Positions 16,527 to 25,503 of a stretch of 64,000 bases of DNA are shown here, piece after piece. The notes below the pieces were generated by a model. That model had not been told where the DNA came from. It made no database searches and was given only the letters and a program-made list of their open reading frames with translations. Both the position numbers and the translations under genes were made by a program. Origin of the DNA: JBBROS01 sp038229135 (GTDB taxonomy: Bacteria > Pseudomonadota > Alphaproteobacteria > Acetobacterales > Acetobacteraceae); the NCBI GenBank assembly GCA_038229135.1, contig JBBROS010000014.1, positions 1 through 64,000 of the forward strand, in the 5' to 3' direction. Position 1 is the stretch's first letter; every line of letters begins with the position of its first letter.

Positions 16527-17828
16527 TCATAGCACGGCTGGCGCGTGGGAGGCTTGCAGGATGTGGTCCAGACGCGAGAGTGTCGCGGACCAGGCGTAGC
16601 GGGCCTCCACGGCGCGGCGCCCCGCGGCTGCAAGGCCAGAGTGCCCACCATCGAGCACGGCCAGGATGGCGGCCTCCGTCGCGTCCGGGCCGTCCGGCAC
16701 CAGCAAGTCCTGCCCGGCGACGGCGTGCACACCTTCGAAGGCCTGGGGCGAGGCGACGACCGGGCGGGCCATGGCCATCGCCTCGAGCACCTTGTTCTGG
16801 ATGCCGCGGGCGATGCGGAGCGGGGCGACACAGATACCCGCATGGGCCACGTAGGGCCGGACGTCCGGCACGCGGCCCGTCACGCGGATGCCGGGGTGGT
16901 TGGCGAGCGCCAAGGTCTCGGGGCCGGGGTTGGCGCCGACCACGTGGAACTCCAGACCGGGCCGCGCGGCGCGGAGGCGGGGCATCATCTCGTCGGCAAA
17001 GCTGATGGCCGCGTCGGCGTTGGGCCAGTAATCCATGTTGCCCGTGAAGACGAGGTGCGGGCCGGGGGTGGTGAAGGGGGTGTCGAATGCGAGGCCCGGG
17101 TTGAAGCGTTCGAGGTCGACGCCATTCTCGACCGCGTGGAGGCGGGAGGCGACTTCCGGGGCGAGTTCGGCGAAGCGGGCGGTTTCCTGCGGGCTCACGA
17201 ACAGCGTCGCATCGCAGGCTGCGGCAGCGTGGCGCTCGTAGGCGAGGAGGGTGCGGCCCTCGCGGGCCCAGACGAGGCGCATGGGGAAGCGGGCGGCCTC
17301 GGCGTAGGTGGACCACTTCTCGCTGTCGATGTCCTGCGCGTCGAGGATGAAGCCGGGGCGCTTGGGCTCGAGGGCACGGAGGCGCTCGGCGTAGGGCATC
17401 ATGGCGACGGAGTAGATGTATATGATGTCGAACCGGGTGCGGGCGGTGGCGGCATCGACCCAGGCCTGGAGGCCGGGGTGGCGGTAATAGTCGAGCATCA
17501 GCGGGCGGCCGGGGCGGGCACGGAGCAGGGCTGCGTATTTCTGGCGGGACTTGTCGATGGGGAAGCCGGCGACGTCCGCACACCACTCGCGCAGCGTCTC
17601 GAGGTGGCCCGGGTCCTCCGGGTTGTCCATGAGGCAGCCGAGATGGATGTCGAACGTTTGCGAAAGGTGTTTCAACAGGTTCAGGCCGCGGATCTTTTCC
17701 CCCTTGTCGGGCGGATAGGGGATGCGGTGGCTGATGAAGAGGAGGGTGGGGCGGCGTGGGCTGGCCGTTGCGGCCACCCCGTCCGCAGCCCCTCCCGCAA
17801 GGGCAGGGGAGACGCGATCCTGGCTCAT
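16527..17828 (-). CDS. PEP-CTERM/XrtA-associated glycosyltransferase (TIGR03087 type)
   Basis: A 433-residue glycosyltransferase of the exosortase-associated TIGR03087 group. The N-terminal FISHRIPYPPDKGEKIRGL block and the DYYRHPGLQAW segment are typical of this group. A GT-B C-terminal half (VFTGNMDYWPNADAA, VAPLRIARGIQNKVLEAMAM) follows. It probably adds a sugar to the lipid-linked exopolysaccharide repeat at the cytosolic membrane face; donor and acceptor are unknown. ATGA overlap with the FemAB gene. The first 25 residues are low-complexity and coincide with a CCCCTCCC-type hairpin at 17789-17809. Confidence 0.92.
   Translation of the reverse strand: MSQDRVSPALAGGAADGVAATASPRRPTLLFISHRIPYPPDKGEKIRGLNLLKHLSQTFDIHLGCLMDNPEDPGHLETLREWCADVAGFPIDKSRQKYAALLRARPGRPLMLDYYRHPGLQAWVDAATARTRFDIIYIYSVAMMPYAERLRALEPKRPGFILDAQDIDSEKWSTYAEAARFPMRLVWAREGRTLLAYERHAAAACDATLFVSPQETARFAELAPEVASRLHAVENGVDLERFNPGLAFDTPFTTPGPHLVFTGNMDYWPNADAAISFADEMMPRLRAARPGLEFHVVGANPGPETLALANHPGIRVTGRVPDVRPYVAHAGICVAPLRIARGIQNKVLEAMAMARPVVASPQAFEGVHAVAGQDLLVPDGPDATEAAILAVLDGGHSGLAAAGRRAVEARYAWSATLSRLDHILQASHAPAVL
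17789..17809. repeat. CCCCTC-type hairpin inside a coding region
   Basis: CCCCTCCC, GCAA, then GGGCAGGGG form a stem with one bulge inside codons 7-13 of the glycosyltransferase. It resembles the intergenic hairpins at 5678 and 14954, suggesting that an intergenic element became part of the reading frame. Confidence 0.4.
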
Positions 17829-18868
17829 CCGACGCCGCGCACGACGTAGGGGCCGATGGCGTTCGCGACCGGTATCGGCAGGCGCTTCCAGGCGGCGATG
17901 AAGAGGCGATATTTCGGGTTGAGCGGGTTGTGGTCCGGGATGGTGGCGCCTGGGGCGAGGCGGAAGCGGTGAAGGAGGGGCGTGGGCTCGAAGCCCCAGT
18001 TCTTCTTGAAGCTGAACGGGCCGGTGCCGACCTTGCTGCGGCCGAAGTCGAAGCCGGTGCAGCCGCGTGCAGCGGCGCGGCGCATGACTTCCCAGTAGAG
18101 GAAGTCGTGCCCGGCGGCGGCGCGGGCGGCCACGGTGCCGCCGCCGTAATAGGGCAGGACTTCCCCACGGTGGTAGAAGTTCAACACGGCCGTGACGGGC
18201 GTGCCGGCATCGCTGACCACCACGATGTCGGCATCGTCTCCGAAGGCCTCGAGCAGCAAGGAGAAGTAGCGGCGCGGGACGACGGGGGTGCCCAGGTTGC
18301 GGACGCTTTCGGCGTAGATGCGGTGCAGCGTCGTCACGTCCTGCCCGACCGTGGAGGTCAGGCCGCGGTCGAGGCCCTTGCGGACCATGGCGCGCTGCTT
18401 GCGGGGGATGGCCTTCATGTTCGCGTCGTCGGACGCCCCGATGGGCTTGCGGAACGTCACGTAGAGGTCGTCCTTGGTGGCCCACTCGCCTTGCAGGGCG
18501 CCGGGCTCGGGGGCGTCGCGGAAGCGCCACTCCATCACGGGGGCGCCGGTGCGGGATTGGACGTCGGCCGCCGCCTGGTGCAGGGCGGCGTAGGCTTCGG
18601 GGCTGGCCGCGAGGGGGCCGCCATAGACGCCGAACGGGCTGGATTGCAGCGCGTGGCCGAACAGCATGGACTTGACCTGGGCCAGCGGCAGCACGCCGAC
18701 CACCGCGCCGTCCTGCTCGGCCATCAGGTGGTGCGCGGTGTGGCCGAACGCGGCCGGCAGCACGCGGGCCCAGGCGGCGCGGTGCAGGAAGGTGCCGTGG
18801 GGGTGGCTGGCGACGAACGCATCCCACGCGGGCGCGGCCTCGGGGGCGAGGGGGCGGACCTTTATCAT
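17825..18868 (-). CDS. FemAB-like XrtA-associated acyltransferase (TIGR03019 type)
   Basis: A 347-residue protein with two GNAT-like halves in the FemAB arrangement. MEWRFRDAP, the conserved IPRKQRAMVRKG stretch near residue 155, PYYGGG and the GFDFGRSKVGTGPFSFKKNWG block near residue 275 match the PEP-CTERM-associated FemAB family. FemAB proteins usually transfer aminoacyl groups; here modification of the polymer or its lipid carrier is inferred only from context. It overlaps its downstream neighbour by four bases. Confidence 0.92.
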   Translation of the reverse strand: MIKVRPLAPEAAPAWDAFVASHPHGTFLHRAAWARVLPAAFGHTAHHLMAEQDGAVVGVLPLAQVKSMLFGHALQSSPFGVYGGPLAASPEAYAALHQAAADVQSRTGAPVMEWRFRDAPEPGALQGEWATKDDLYVTFRKPIGASDDANMKAIPRKQRAMVRKGLDRGLTSTVGQDVTTLHRIYAESVRNLGTPVVPRRYFSLLLEAFGDDADIVVVSDAGTPVTAVLNFYHRGEVLPYYGGGTVAARAAAGHDFLYWEVMRRAAARGCTGFDFGRSKVGTGPFSFKKNWGFEPTPLLHRFRLAPGATIPDHNPLNPKYRLFIAAWKRLPIPVANAIGPYVVRGVG

Positions 18869-18875
18869 GGGCTCG

Positions 18876-19739
18876 TCAGGCCAGCTCGGACGCGAAGACG
18901 CGGTCCATCCGGTCCCACTCGAAGTCCTGCAGCAGGCGCGCGAGGCGGCCTTCGGTGCGGGCCAGGTTCACGCGGTGGCGAAAGCGGGCCTTGCGGGACG
19001 CTTTGGGCACCTGGGGCTGGCCGGGGTCGATCTCCCACGGGTGGGTGTAGAACACGGCCGGGTGCGGCTCGGTGCGCTGGAAGCGGCCGAGGAGGGTGCG
19101 GAACACGGTGTAGGGCATGATGCGGAACCAGCCGCCGCCCGAGATGGGGACCATGCGGCGGCCGACGGCGACGGTCGTCATGGGGATCTCGACGAGCCGC
19201 CCGGTGCCGGGGCGATAGGGGGTGCGGCGGCCTTCGGGGTCGCCGTAGAGGTCGTGCTTGATGGGGTAGGTGCTCGAGCTGTAGCGGTGGCCGGTCTGCT
19301 CCAGCACGTCCCAAGCCCAAGGGGTGCGGGGGCCGATGCTGAAGGTGGGGGCGCGGTAGCCCTGCACGGGCACGCCGCCGGTGTCCTCGAGCAATGACTT
19401 GGCACGCACCAGGTCGTCGTGGAACTGCGCCGGGGTGAGGCTGCTCACCAGCGCGTGGCCGTGGCCGTGGCTCGCGAGCTCGTGCCCGGCGGCCACGATG
19501 CGGCGGATGAGCGCCGGGCAGCGCTCGGCGACCCAGCCGAGGGTGAAGAAGGTGCCGTGCACGCCGGCGGCTTCGAACCGGGCGAGCATGCGGTCCATGT
19601 TGGCTTCCACGCGGAGAGGCAGCTTATCCCAGTCGGCGCGGTCGATGCAGCCGGCAAAGGCCTGGACCTGGAACCAGTCCTCCACGTCGACCGAGACCGC
19701 ATGGACCCTGGGCCCCCTGCGCTCCCTGGGGGGAGTCAT
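18876..19739 (-). CDS. XrtA-associated polysaccharide deacetylase (TIGR03006 type)
   Basis: A 287-residue NodB-fold carbohydrate esterase. Conserved elements are SVDVEDWFQV (Asp metal/catalytic region), TFFTLGWVAERCPALIR, the metal site SHGHGHALV, and FYTHPWEIDPGQP near the end. All are typical of the exosortase-associated deacetylase. It probably removes N-acetyl groups from the exopolysaccharide. No signal peptide is apparent. The start codon overlaps the stop of the upstream ATPase gene (ATGA). Confidence 0.93.
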   Translation of the reverse strand: MTPPRERRGPRVHAVSVDVEDWFQVQAFAGCIDRADWDKLPLRVEANMDRMLARFEAAGVHGTFFTLGWVAERCPALIRRIVAAGHELASHGHGHALVSSLTPAQFHDDLVRAKSLLEDTGGVPVQGYRAPTFSIGPRTPWAWDVLEQTGHRYSSSTYPIKHDLYGDPEGRRTPYRPGTGRLVEIPMTTVAVGRRMVPISGGGWFRIMPYTVFRTLLGRFQRTEPHPAVFYTHPWEIDPGQPQVPKASRKARFRHRVNLARTEGRLARLLQDFEWDRMDRVFASELA

Positions 19740-20725
19740 TGCACGCCGAGCATCTGGGTGAGGCGGCGGAAGACTCGCTCGCGCATGGCCATCTGGCTCT
19801 CGAGGACCTGCACGCGCAGCACGAGGTCGGGCAGGGTCTCGCCGGTCTCGTTCAGGCCGTGGCCGTTCTCGTCGGAGTGGGTGGACCGTTCGGCGTAGTC
19901 CTGCTTGACGCCCTCGAGGTCCTGCGCGAGCTCGATGGCGGTGGTGTCGACCACGTTGGCGGTGATGTGGTGCGTCTCCTCGAGCACGCCGTAGAGCAGC
20001 ACGCGGGAGCAGAGGCGGTTGACGCGGCGCGGGATGCCGCCGGAGTGGCTGAACACGGCGGTGAAGGCGTCGTCGTCCCAGTGCGGGTCGTCGTTCCAGC
20101 CGACGGCGTTGAGGCGGTGCTCGATGTAGGCGCGGGTCTCGTCCTGGCTGAGCGGGCCCAGGTGGTAGGAGGTGAGCACGCGCTGGCGAAGCTGGTCGAG
20201 GTTCGGGCTGGCCAGCATGCGGCGGAACTGGGGCTGGCCGAGCAGGATGGTCTGCAGGCTGGTGCGGCCGTCGACCGTGATGTTGGAGAGCATCCGCAGC
20301 TCCTCCAGCGCGGCGAGGCTGAGGTTCTGCGCCTCGTCCACCACCAGAAGGCAGCGGCGGCCGGTGGCCTGGTGTTGGCGGAGCACGTCCTCGAAGCGGT
20401 GCAGCAGGGCGGCCTTGGTCAGGCTCTCGTCGGAGAGGCCGAAGCCGGCCATGGCGAGGCGGAACAGGTCCCCTTCGGACACCTGCGTGGTGCTGACGCG
20501 GGCCACGGTGTAGGCGGTGCGGTCCATCTGCGAGCGGAGCCACTCGACGAGGGTGGTCTTGCCGGCGCCGACCTCGCCGGTGATGATGATGAAGCCTTCG
20601 CCCTGGGCCAGGCCGTAGTTGAGGTGGGCGATGGCCTTGCTGTGCCCCTTGCTGCCGAAGAAGAACCGGCTGTCGGGCGTAAGCTGGAACGGCATCGCGC
20701 TCAGGTTGTAGAACTTTTCGTACAC
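19736..20725 (-). CDS. XrtA-associated AAA ATPase (ExeA-like, TIGR03015 type)
   Basis: A 329-residue ATPase beginning (M)YEKFYNLSAMPFQLTPDSRF, the standard opening of this group. It has Walker A GEVGAGKTT, Walker B LLVVDEAQNL, and the ExeA-like sensor region GGIPRRVNRLC. The C-terminus is charged with a possible coiled coil. It probably energises or regulates polymer assembly or export in the XrtA system; mechanism unknown. The start is a GTG 12 bases downstream of the outer-membrane gene stop. Confidence 0.93.
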   Translation of the reverse strand: MYEKFYNLSAMPFQLTPDSRFFFGSKGHSKAIAHLNYGLAQGEGFIIITGEVGAGKTTLVEWLRSQMDRTAYTVARVSTTQVSEGDLFRLAMAGFGLSDESLTKAALLHRFEDVLRQHQATGRRCLLVVDEAQNLSLAALEELRMLSNITVDGRTSLQTILLGQPQFRRMLASPNLDQLRQRVLTSYHLGPLSQDETRAYIEHRLNAVGWNDDPHWDDDAFTAVFSHSGGIPRRVNRLCSRVLLYGVLEETHHITANVVDTTAIELAQDLEGVKQDYAERSTHSDENGHGLNETGETLPDLVLRVQVLESQMAMRERVFRRLTQMLGVQ

Positions 20726-20736
20726 GGCGGATCCGT

Positions 20737-22545
20737 TCAGAAGCCCTTGCGGAGGCTGAGGAGGAGCAGGTTCTCGGTGTAGTTGCCTTGTCCCAAACCT
20801 TGGCTGAACGTCTGGTTCGCCACGCGCGCGCCCGAGCGGTCGGTGTAGGTATAGCGAACGCTGCCGCTCAGGGTTTCCGTGAACGTCCGGGTGAGCGTGG
20901 TGCTGAGCGCGATCGTGCGCTGGTTGCCTTGGCCGCCTTGCCCGATCGGGCTGCCCACGAGCTGGTTGGGGCTGTTGCTGATGCCGTATTGTGCGCTGGC
21001 CGACAGGCTCATGTCGGGGGCGAGGTCGTGCTGCCAGGCGGCCGAGACCGTGGTGCTGTTCGTCTTGGTGCCGGCCGGGATGTTGCCGCCGAGGAGGCCC
21101 TGCGAGGTGCTGAGCGTCGTGCGGTCCTCGTTCGAGATATCGATCGAGTAGCTGTCGCGGTCCTGCAGGAAGATCAGCGTGGCGGAGGCGCGGCGCACCC
21201 GGTAGATGCCGTTCTGCAAGCCGCCGAAGCTGCCGCCGCTGACGGGCGCGCCGGTGCGGCTGTCGGTGAGCAGGCCGGTGGGGCCCACGCTCGTGGTCTC
21301 GAGCAGGTTTTGCGCCTCCTCCGCGTCGCTCGTGATGCCCGTGCTGTAGCGGACGACGAGGCGGGTGCGGGGCGTGGGCGTGGTGGAGCCGTCGACCGAG
21401 AAGTTGGCCGAGCCGTCGCGGCGGCCATACAGGACCGTCAGCGTGGTGTCCGGGTTCGGGTTGTAGCGCCCGCCGACGTTCCAGGTCGGCTCGTTCACCC
21501 GGTAGCCTGGCGTGCCGCCGAACTTGATGTCCTGGTAGCCGATGCCGCCGATGGCGGTGAAGACGCGGGTGACGGCATAGCCGAGCTGCTCGTTCAGCTG
21601 GTTGCGGTATGCGCCGCGATAGGTGGCGATGCCGCCGCTGTACTGGATGGCCTCGACGACGGTGAGCGAGTTGAAGCGGCCGAGGTTCTCGCCGCTGGCG
21701 AACGAGGCGCGCTGACGCTGGGTGGTGAGGTTGCCGGTGGCGCCGAAGCCGACGTTGTTGAAGCTCGACTGGTTGAACGTGTTCGCCCGGTTCGGGTCCT
21801 GCTGGTCCTGCAGGGTGCGGGCGTAGGAGTAGCCGACGCGGGCCGTGCCCCAGCCGCCGATGCGGCGTTCGAGATAGGGCGTCGCGCTGAACGCGACCGT
21901 CTGCACCTGGTCCTGGCGGTTCGAGCTGCGGGTCACGTCCTGGTTGAACCCCGTGTTGGACAGCGACTGCTGGGTGACGCTGCCGCGCAGGTCGAGGAAG
22001 GCGAGGTCGGGGTAGAGGATGATGTTGGCGCGGGCGTCGCCGAACTGGTCGACACGGTTCTGGCTGCCGGTCTTCAGGTAACGGGTGATCTGGGGCGCAT
22101 AGTTGAGATTGACCTGGGCGCGCGCGGTGTCGCCGTTGAGGCCGAGCTGTGGCTGGATTGTGACGTAGACGTCCGCCTGCTTGGACTGGCTTCCGCGCTG
22201 GGCGTTGTCGGTGATGCCGAGCGTGGCGCCGACCGATTTGTAGAACTGCCAAGCCGGGCCGGCCCCCGTGAGCGGCGGCGGGCGGAGGGCACGCTCGATC
22301 TGCACGCGCAGGTCCCCGTTGCGGGCGTCCGAGCCGGGGCCGGCGAGGAGGCCGCCAGTGTAGAGGCTCGTGGTGCCCAGGTTGTTCGTTTGCGCCTGCG
22401 CGGGCAGGTTCGCAGCCATTGCGGCGAGGACGGCGCCCTGAAGGAGGGCGCCCCGCACGAGAGCTCCCCGGGGAAGGGCGCGGCAGATGTCGCGCGGCCG
22501 GGGCATGCCAGGGCGCGAGGGTTCTGTGGGCGTCATCGGTATCAT
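20737..22545 (-). CDS. XrtA-associated outer-membrane beta-barrel protein (TIGR03016 type)
   Basis: A 602-residue secreted protein with a signal-like hydrophobic stretch ending in LPAQAQ. Alternating beta-rich segments typical of a barrel follow, and it ends in a terminal Phe (LRKGF) as expected for insertion by the Bam machinery. Its position between the ATPase and the tyrosine kinase is the standard place for the TIGR03016 protein, possibly the export channel or anchor for the polymer. Two Met codons lie close together; the one at 22545, four bases after the kinase stop, is preferred over an overlapping in-frame start at 22575. Confidence 0.88.
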   Translation of the reverse strand: MIPMTPTEPSRPGMPRPRDICRALPRGALVRGALLQGAVLAAMAANLPAQAQTNNLGTTSLYTGGLLAGPGSDARNGDLRVQIERALRPPPLTGAGPAWQFYKSVGATLGITDNAQRGSQSKQADVYVTIQPQLGLNGDTARAQVNLNYAPQITRYLKTGSQNRVDQFGDARANIILYPDLAFLDLRGSVTQQSLSNTGFNQDVTRSSNRQDQVQTVAFSATPYLERRIGGWGTARVGYSYARTLQDQQDPNRANTFNQSSFNNVGFGATGNLTTQRQRASFASGENLGRFNSLTVVEAIQYSGGIATYRGAYRNQLNEQLGYAVTRVFTAIGGIGYQDIKFGGTPGYRVNEPTWNVGGRYNPNPDTTLTVLYGRRDGSANFSVDGSTTPTPRTRLVVRYSTGITSDAEEAQNLLETTSVGPTGLLTDSRTGAPVSGGSFGGLQNGIYRVRRASATLIFLQDRDSYSIDISNEDRTTLSTSQGLLGGNIPAGTKTNSTTVSAAWQHDLAPDMSLSASAQYGISNSPNQLVGSPIGQGGQGNQRTIALSTTLTRTFTETLSGSVRYTYTDRSGARVANQTFSQGLGQGNYTENLLLLSLRKGF

Positions 22546-22549
22546 CGGC

Positions 22550-23662
22550 TCAGGTGTAGGAGCCGAAGTAGTCATAGGCGCCGAAGGTGTGGCTGGTCGT
22601 CATGCGCACCTTGTTGAGCAGCATGGTGATGCTCGGGCAGACGCGCACGAGATCGACCGCGGCCTCCACCTCGGAGCGTTGGGTGCGCTCGGCCTCCACC
22701 ACGAGCACGACCTGGCCGACATGGGCGGCGAGCGTGTGCGGGTCGCTGGTGGAGAGGCAGGGTGGAGCATCTAGCATGATCAGGTGCTTGGGGAAGCGGC
22801 GCGCCAGCCGTGTGATGGTGGGGATGATCGGGCGCATGCTGGCCGCGCCGCCCGCCGTCTGCGCCGCGCCGCCCAGGCGGGTGCCGACCGGCATGATGGC
22901 GAGGTTCGAGATGGCCGTGACGCGCAGCAGGTCCTCGGGCCGGAGGGATGGGTCGGCCACCAGGTCGAGGAAGCCGGGCGCGTCGCCGAGGCCGAGCTGG
23001 TCGGACAGGGGTCGAACCTTCGGGTCGACGTCGACCAGGAGCACGGCTTCGGTGCCGTTCTGCGCGATGGACCCCGCCAGGTTGAGCGCGGTGAAGCTCT
23101 TGCCCTCGCCCGGACGGGCGCTGGTGATCATGAGCACGTTGCGGGCGCCCTGCGTGTCCGTGGTTTCCTGGAGCACGCGGAGGATGCGGCCGATGACGAT
23201 CCGGTATTCCTCGGAGATGCGGGTGCGCGTGGTGCGGGCAACCACCATGCCGGCACGCTCGAGCGCATCGAGCTGGACGACGGGCGGGGCCTGGAGCGTG
23301 TTGCCCGGCGGGCGCATCTCGTCGGCCCGTGCGGGTGGCCGGCTGGCGCTGGAGCCGGGCTGGACGTTGACGCCGAGGGCGGGCGGGATGGTGGCGAGCA
23401 CCGGACGGGTGAGCGGTGCCGCCGGGGCAGGGATGGGCCCGGGCATGCTGTCCGGAACGTTCGGCACGGGCTGGGGTGCGGCGAACGCGGCGGGCCCGGG
23501 GCGAGGCACCGGGTTTTGATCCTGGCGTGGGTCCGGGCGAGCCTCGGGTCGGATTTCGGGGCGGGATACGGCGTCGTCCAGGGCTTGCGGCACGTTGGCC
23601 GCCCCCGTGTCGCGCAGGCGGGCTGCGGCGCGTTCGATGAGGTGTTCGGACCGCTCGCTCAT
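22550..23662 (-). CDS. XrtA-associated tyrosine autokinase (TIGR03018 type)
   Basis: A 370-residue BY-kinase without the Wzz membrane half. It opens MSERSEHLIERAAARLRD, the family's N-terminal helix. A Pro/Ala-rich linker (about residues 30-125) follows, then Walker A ARPGEGKS (Lys188) and the Walker A' motif LLVDVDP. A C-terminal Tyr cluster (AYDYFGSY) serves as likely autophosphorylation sites. It should control polymer length or export by phosphorylation cycles. The start at 23662 is chosen because GGAG lies six bases upstream; a longer frame from 23785 has no ribosome-binding site. Confidence 0.92.
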   Translation of the reverse strand: MSERSEHLIERAAARLRDTGAANVPQALDDAVSRPEIRPEARPDPRQDQNPVPRPGPAAFAAPQPVPNVPDSMPGPIPAPAAPLTRPVLATIPPALGVNVQPGSSASRPPARADEMRPPGNTLQAPPVVQLDALERAGMVVARTTRTRISEEYRIVIGRILRVLQETTDTQGARNVLMITSARPGEGKSFTALNLAGSIAQNGTEAVLLVDVDPKVRPLSDQLGLGDAPGFLDLVADPSLRPEDLLRVTAISNLAIMPVGTRLGGAAQTAGGAASMRPIIPTITRLARRFPKHLIMLDAPPCLSTSDPHTLAAHVGQVVLVVEAERTQRSEVEAAVDLVRVCPSITMLLNKVRMTTSHTFGAYDYFGSYT

Positions 23663-24050
23663 GCCGCTCTCCAGGGCCGGCGCGGCCTGGCTGGCCTTGG
23701 TCGGCCACGCTGGAGCGGGCTCGGTGCGGGCATGCGGGTCGCGCAGCGGGGGTTGACCAGGCAATTCATGCGAATCCACTAACATAGGGCGCGCGGTTCG
23801 TCACGGGATAGAGAGCCCATGGAAGCGGGTGTCTGACAAACAATGTGAAGATATGACGTGAGTGGCATTTTGTTCGCTCACGCATTCATGTTAACCGCCC
23901 GCGACGGTAGGTGGAGGCTCGCGATGCGGGACCATTGTGATTAGTCGAATCCGGTGTCTGCCGCGTTAAGGCCGATGCACGCCGCGCCGTGCGCAAGGCC
24001 CGCCCGATACGGAGTCGCAATCTAGGCGGAAAGTCGTTAAGACCATCGTC
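23663..24050. other. Divergent control region of the XrtA locus
   Basis: 388 bases separate the two arms of the exopolysaccharide locus and are clearly more AT-rich than the surroundings in 23786-23950. The region contains a sigma-54-like promoter flanked by an inverted repeat (given separately). I saw no further gene and could not identify the promoter for the left arm. Confidence 0.6.
23857..23882 (+). promoter_or_regulatory. Candidate sigma-54 promoter within an inverted repeat
   Basis: TGGCATTTTGTTCGC at 23863-23877 has the -24 GG and -12 GC at the invariant spacing (GG-N10-GC) and fits TGGCAC-N5-TTGC with two mismatches. It lies between inverted arms CGTGAG (23857-23862) and CTCACG (23877-23882). 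It points toward the operon that encodes PrsR, a sigma-54 activator, with an expected 5' leader of about 160 bases. Confidence 0.55.
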
Positions 24051-25460
24051 ATGAACTCGCACAATGGCCCACGGGGCCACGGCCGCGCGTCCGCCTCTGT
24101 CACGAGGACGATGATGTCCAGATTGTTCGGCCGACATGTCGCTCCGGAGATGGTTGCCTTGCTGGCCGTCGAGCTCGGGCTCAGCTTCATCCTGTCGTAT
24201 CTGGTCCTGTCCCCGTCGGACGGCGCGCCGGGCGGCAGTGCGTTGTCGGCGGCCAACACGGCGGCGGTCGTGGCAGTCTCGGTCGGGCTGATGTCGTTCA
24301 TGCTCGGCTTGTATCGGCCGGTGCTGTTCCTCAAGACACGGTCGTTGTTCCTGAGCACGGCGCTTGGCGGCCTGTTGGCGTTCCCGGTCGCCTATCTCGC
24401 CATGGCGGCTCTGGACGTGCATCCGGCGGCGATGTCGTGGCACGACACAACCTGGCCGCTCAAGATGCTCGTGCTGTGGATCGGGGGGCTGTTCGCGGTG
24501 CGGCTCTCGTTCCTGGTCGCGGTGCGGCTGAAGCTGTTCGTGCGGCGGATCGCGGTGCTCGACGCGCGCTCGGCGGTCGCGGGCGCCGTGGGTGCAGTGC
24601 GGGCCGAACATGCCGGATTTTTCGAGGTGATGCCGGCGGCCGGGGGGTCCGAAATCCTCGCCCCGATGGCTCTTGCGGCCGGGCGGGTGCGGATCGGTCT
24701 GCTGTCGCGCGAGGCGCTGGACCGGATGCCGGCCGACGAGCACCGGTCCTACGAGGCAGCCGGGGTCGAGCTGCAGACGGAATCCGAATTCTGGGAACGC
24801 AACCTGAAGCGTGTGGACATCGACCACCTGACGCCCGGGTGGCTCGCGGCGCTCGATGAGCGGAAGCTGGGCTGGTTGCAGGCGGCGATCAACCGCGGTG
24901 GGGACATCGGGATCAGCCTGGCGCTGCTGGTGTTCACCTTGCCGCTGATGGTGCTGGTGGCCGTGCTCGTGCGGCTCGACAGCCCGGGGCCGGCGCTCTA
25001 CCGGCAGGAGCGCGTGGGACTGGGCGGGCGGCCGTTCACGTTGTTGAAATTCCGCAGCATGAACTGCAACGCCGAAGCCCGCGGCCCGGCCTGGGCGCAG
25101 CAGCGGGACCCGCGGGTGACGCGGATCGGCTCGTTCATGCGCCGCACGCGGATCGACGAGTTGCCGCAGCTGATCAACGTGCTGCGCGGGCAGATGAGCT
25201 TCATCGGTCCGCGTCCGGAGCGGCCGCACTTCGTGGAACAACTGGCCGAGGCCATCCCGTATTACCGGGAGCGGGCGCGGGTGAAGCCCGGCCTGACCGG
25301 CTGGGCGCAGGTGAACTACCCCTACGGTGCGTCCGTGGAGGATGCGCGCGCGAAGCTGTCGTACGACCTTTACTATGTGCGCTACCGGAGCGTCGTGCTC
25401 GACCTGTCGATCCTGTTTGCGACGGTGCGGGTGATCCTGTTCCAGGAAGGGGCGCGATAA
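24051..25460 (+). CDS. XrtA-associated undecaprenyl-phosphate phosphoglycosyltransferase (EpsB/WcaJ type)
   Basis: Starts exopolysaccharide repeat synthesis by moving a sugar-1-phosphate onto undecaprenyl phosphate. The N-terminal part has several membrane segments, then a nucleotide-binding-like region. The C-terminal 200 residues are a bacterial sugar transferase domain (RQERVGLGGRPFTLLKFRSM, RRTRIDELPQLINVLRGQMS, GPRPERP, KPGLTGWAQVNYPYG). The 469-residue architecture is that of TIGR03013 proteins. A start at 24114 (MSRLFGRHVAPE) has a better ribosome-binding site (GAGG) and fits the family; the first 20 residues may be untranslated. First gene of the right arm. Confidence 0.93.
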   Translation: MNSHNGPRGHGRASASVTRTMMSRLFGRHVAPEMVALLAVELGLSFILSYLVLSPSDGAPGGSALSAANTAAVVAVSVGLMSFMLGLYRPVLFLKTRSLFLSTALGGLLAFPVAYLAMAALDVHPAAMSWHDTTWPLKMLVLWIGGLFAVRLSFLVAVRLKLFVRRIAVLDARSAVAGAVGAVRAEHAGFFEVMPAAGGSEILAPMALAAGRVRIGLLSREALDRMPADEHRSYEAAGVELQTESEFWERNLKRVDIDHLTPGWLAALDERKLGWLQAAINRGGDIGISLALLVFTLPLMVLVAVLVRLDSPGPALYRQERVGLGGRPFTLLKFRSMNCNAEARGPAWAQQRDPRVTRIGSFMRRTRIDELPQLINVLRGQMSFIGPRPERPHFVEQLAEAIPYYRERARVKPGLTGWAQVNYPYGASVEDARAKLSYDLYYVRYRSVVLDLSILFATVRVILFQEGAR

Positions 25461-25503
25461 GCGCCCTCGAAACCGTTCACGGACCACGGCGGAGCTGGCC
25501 GGC

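Noticed and set aside
23663..23785. Longer N-terminus for the tyrosine kinase
   Set aside because: No ribosome-binding site precedes the distal ATG, whereas GGAG is correctly placed for the MSERSEH start, which also matches the family.
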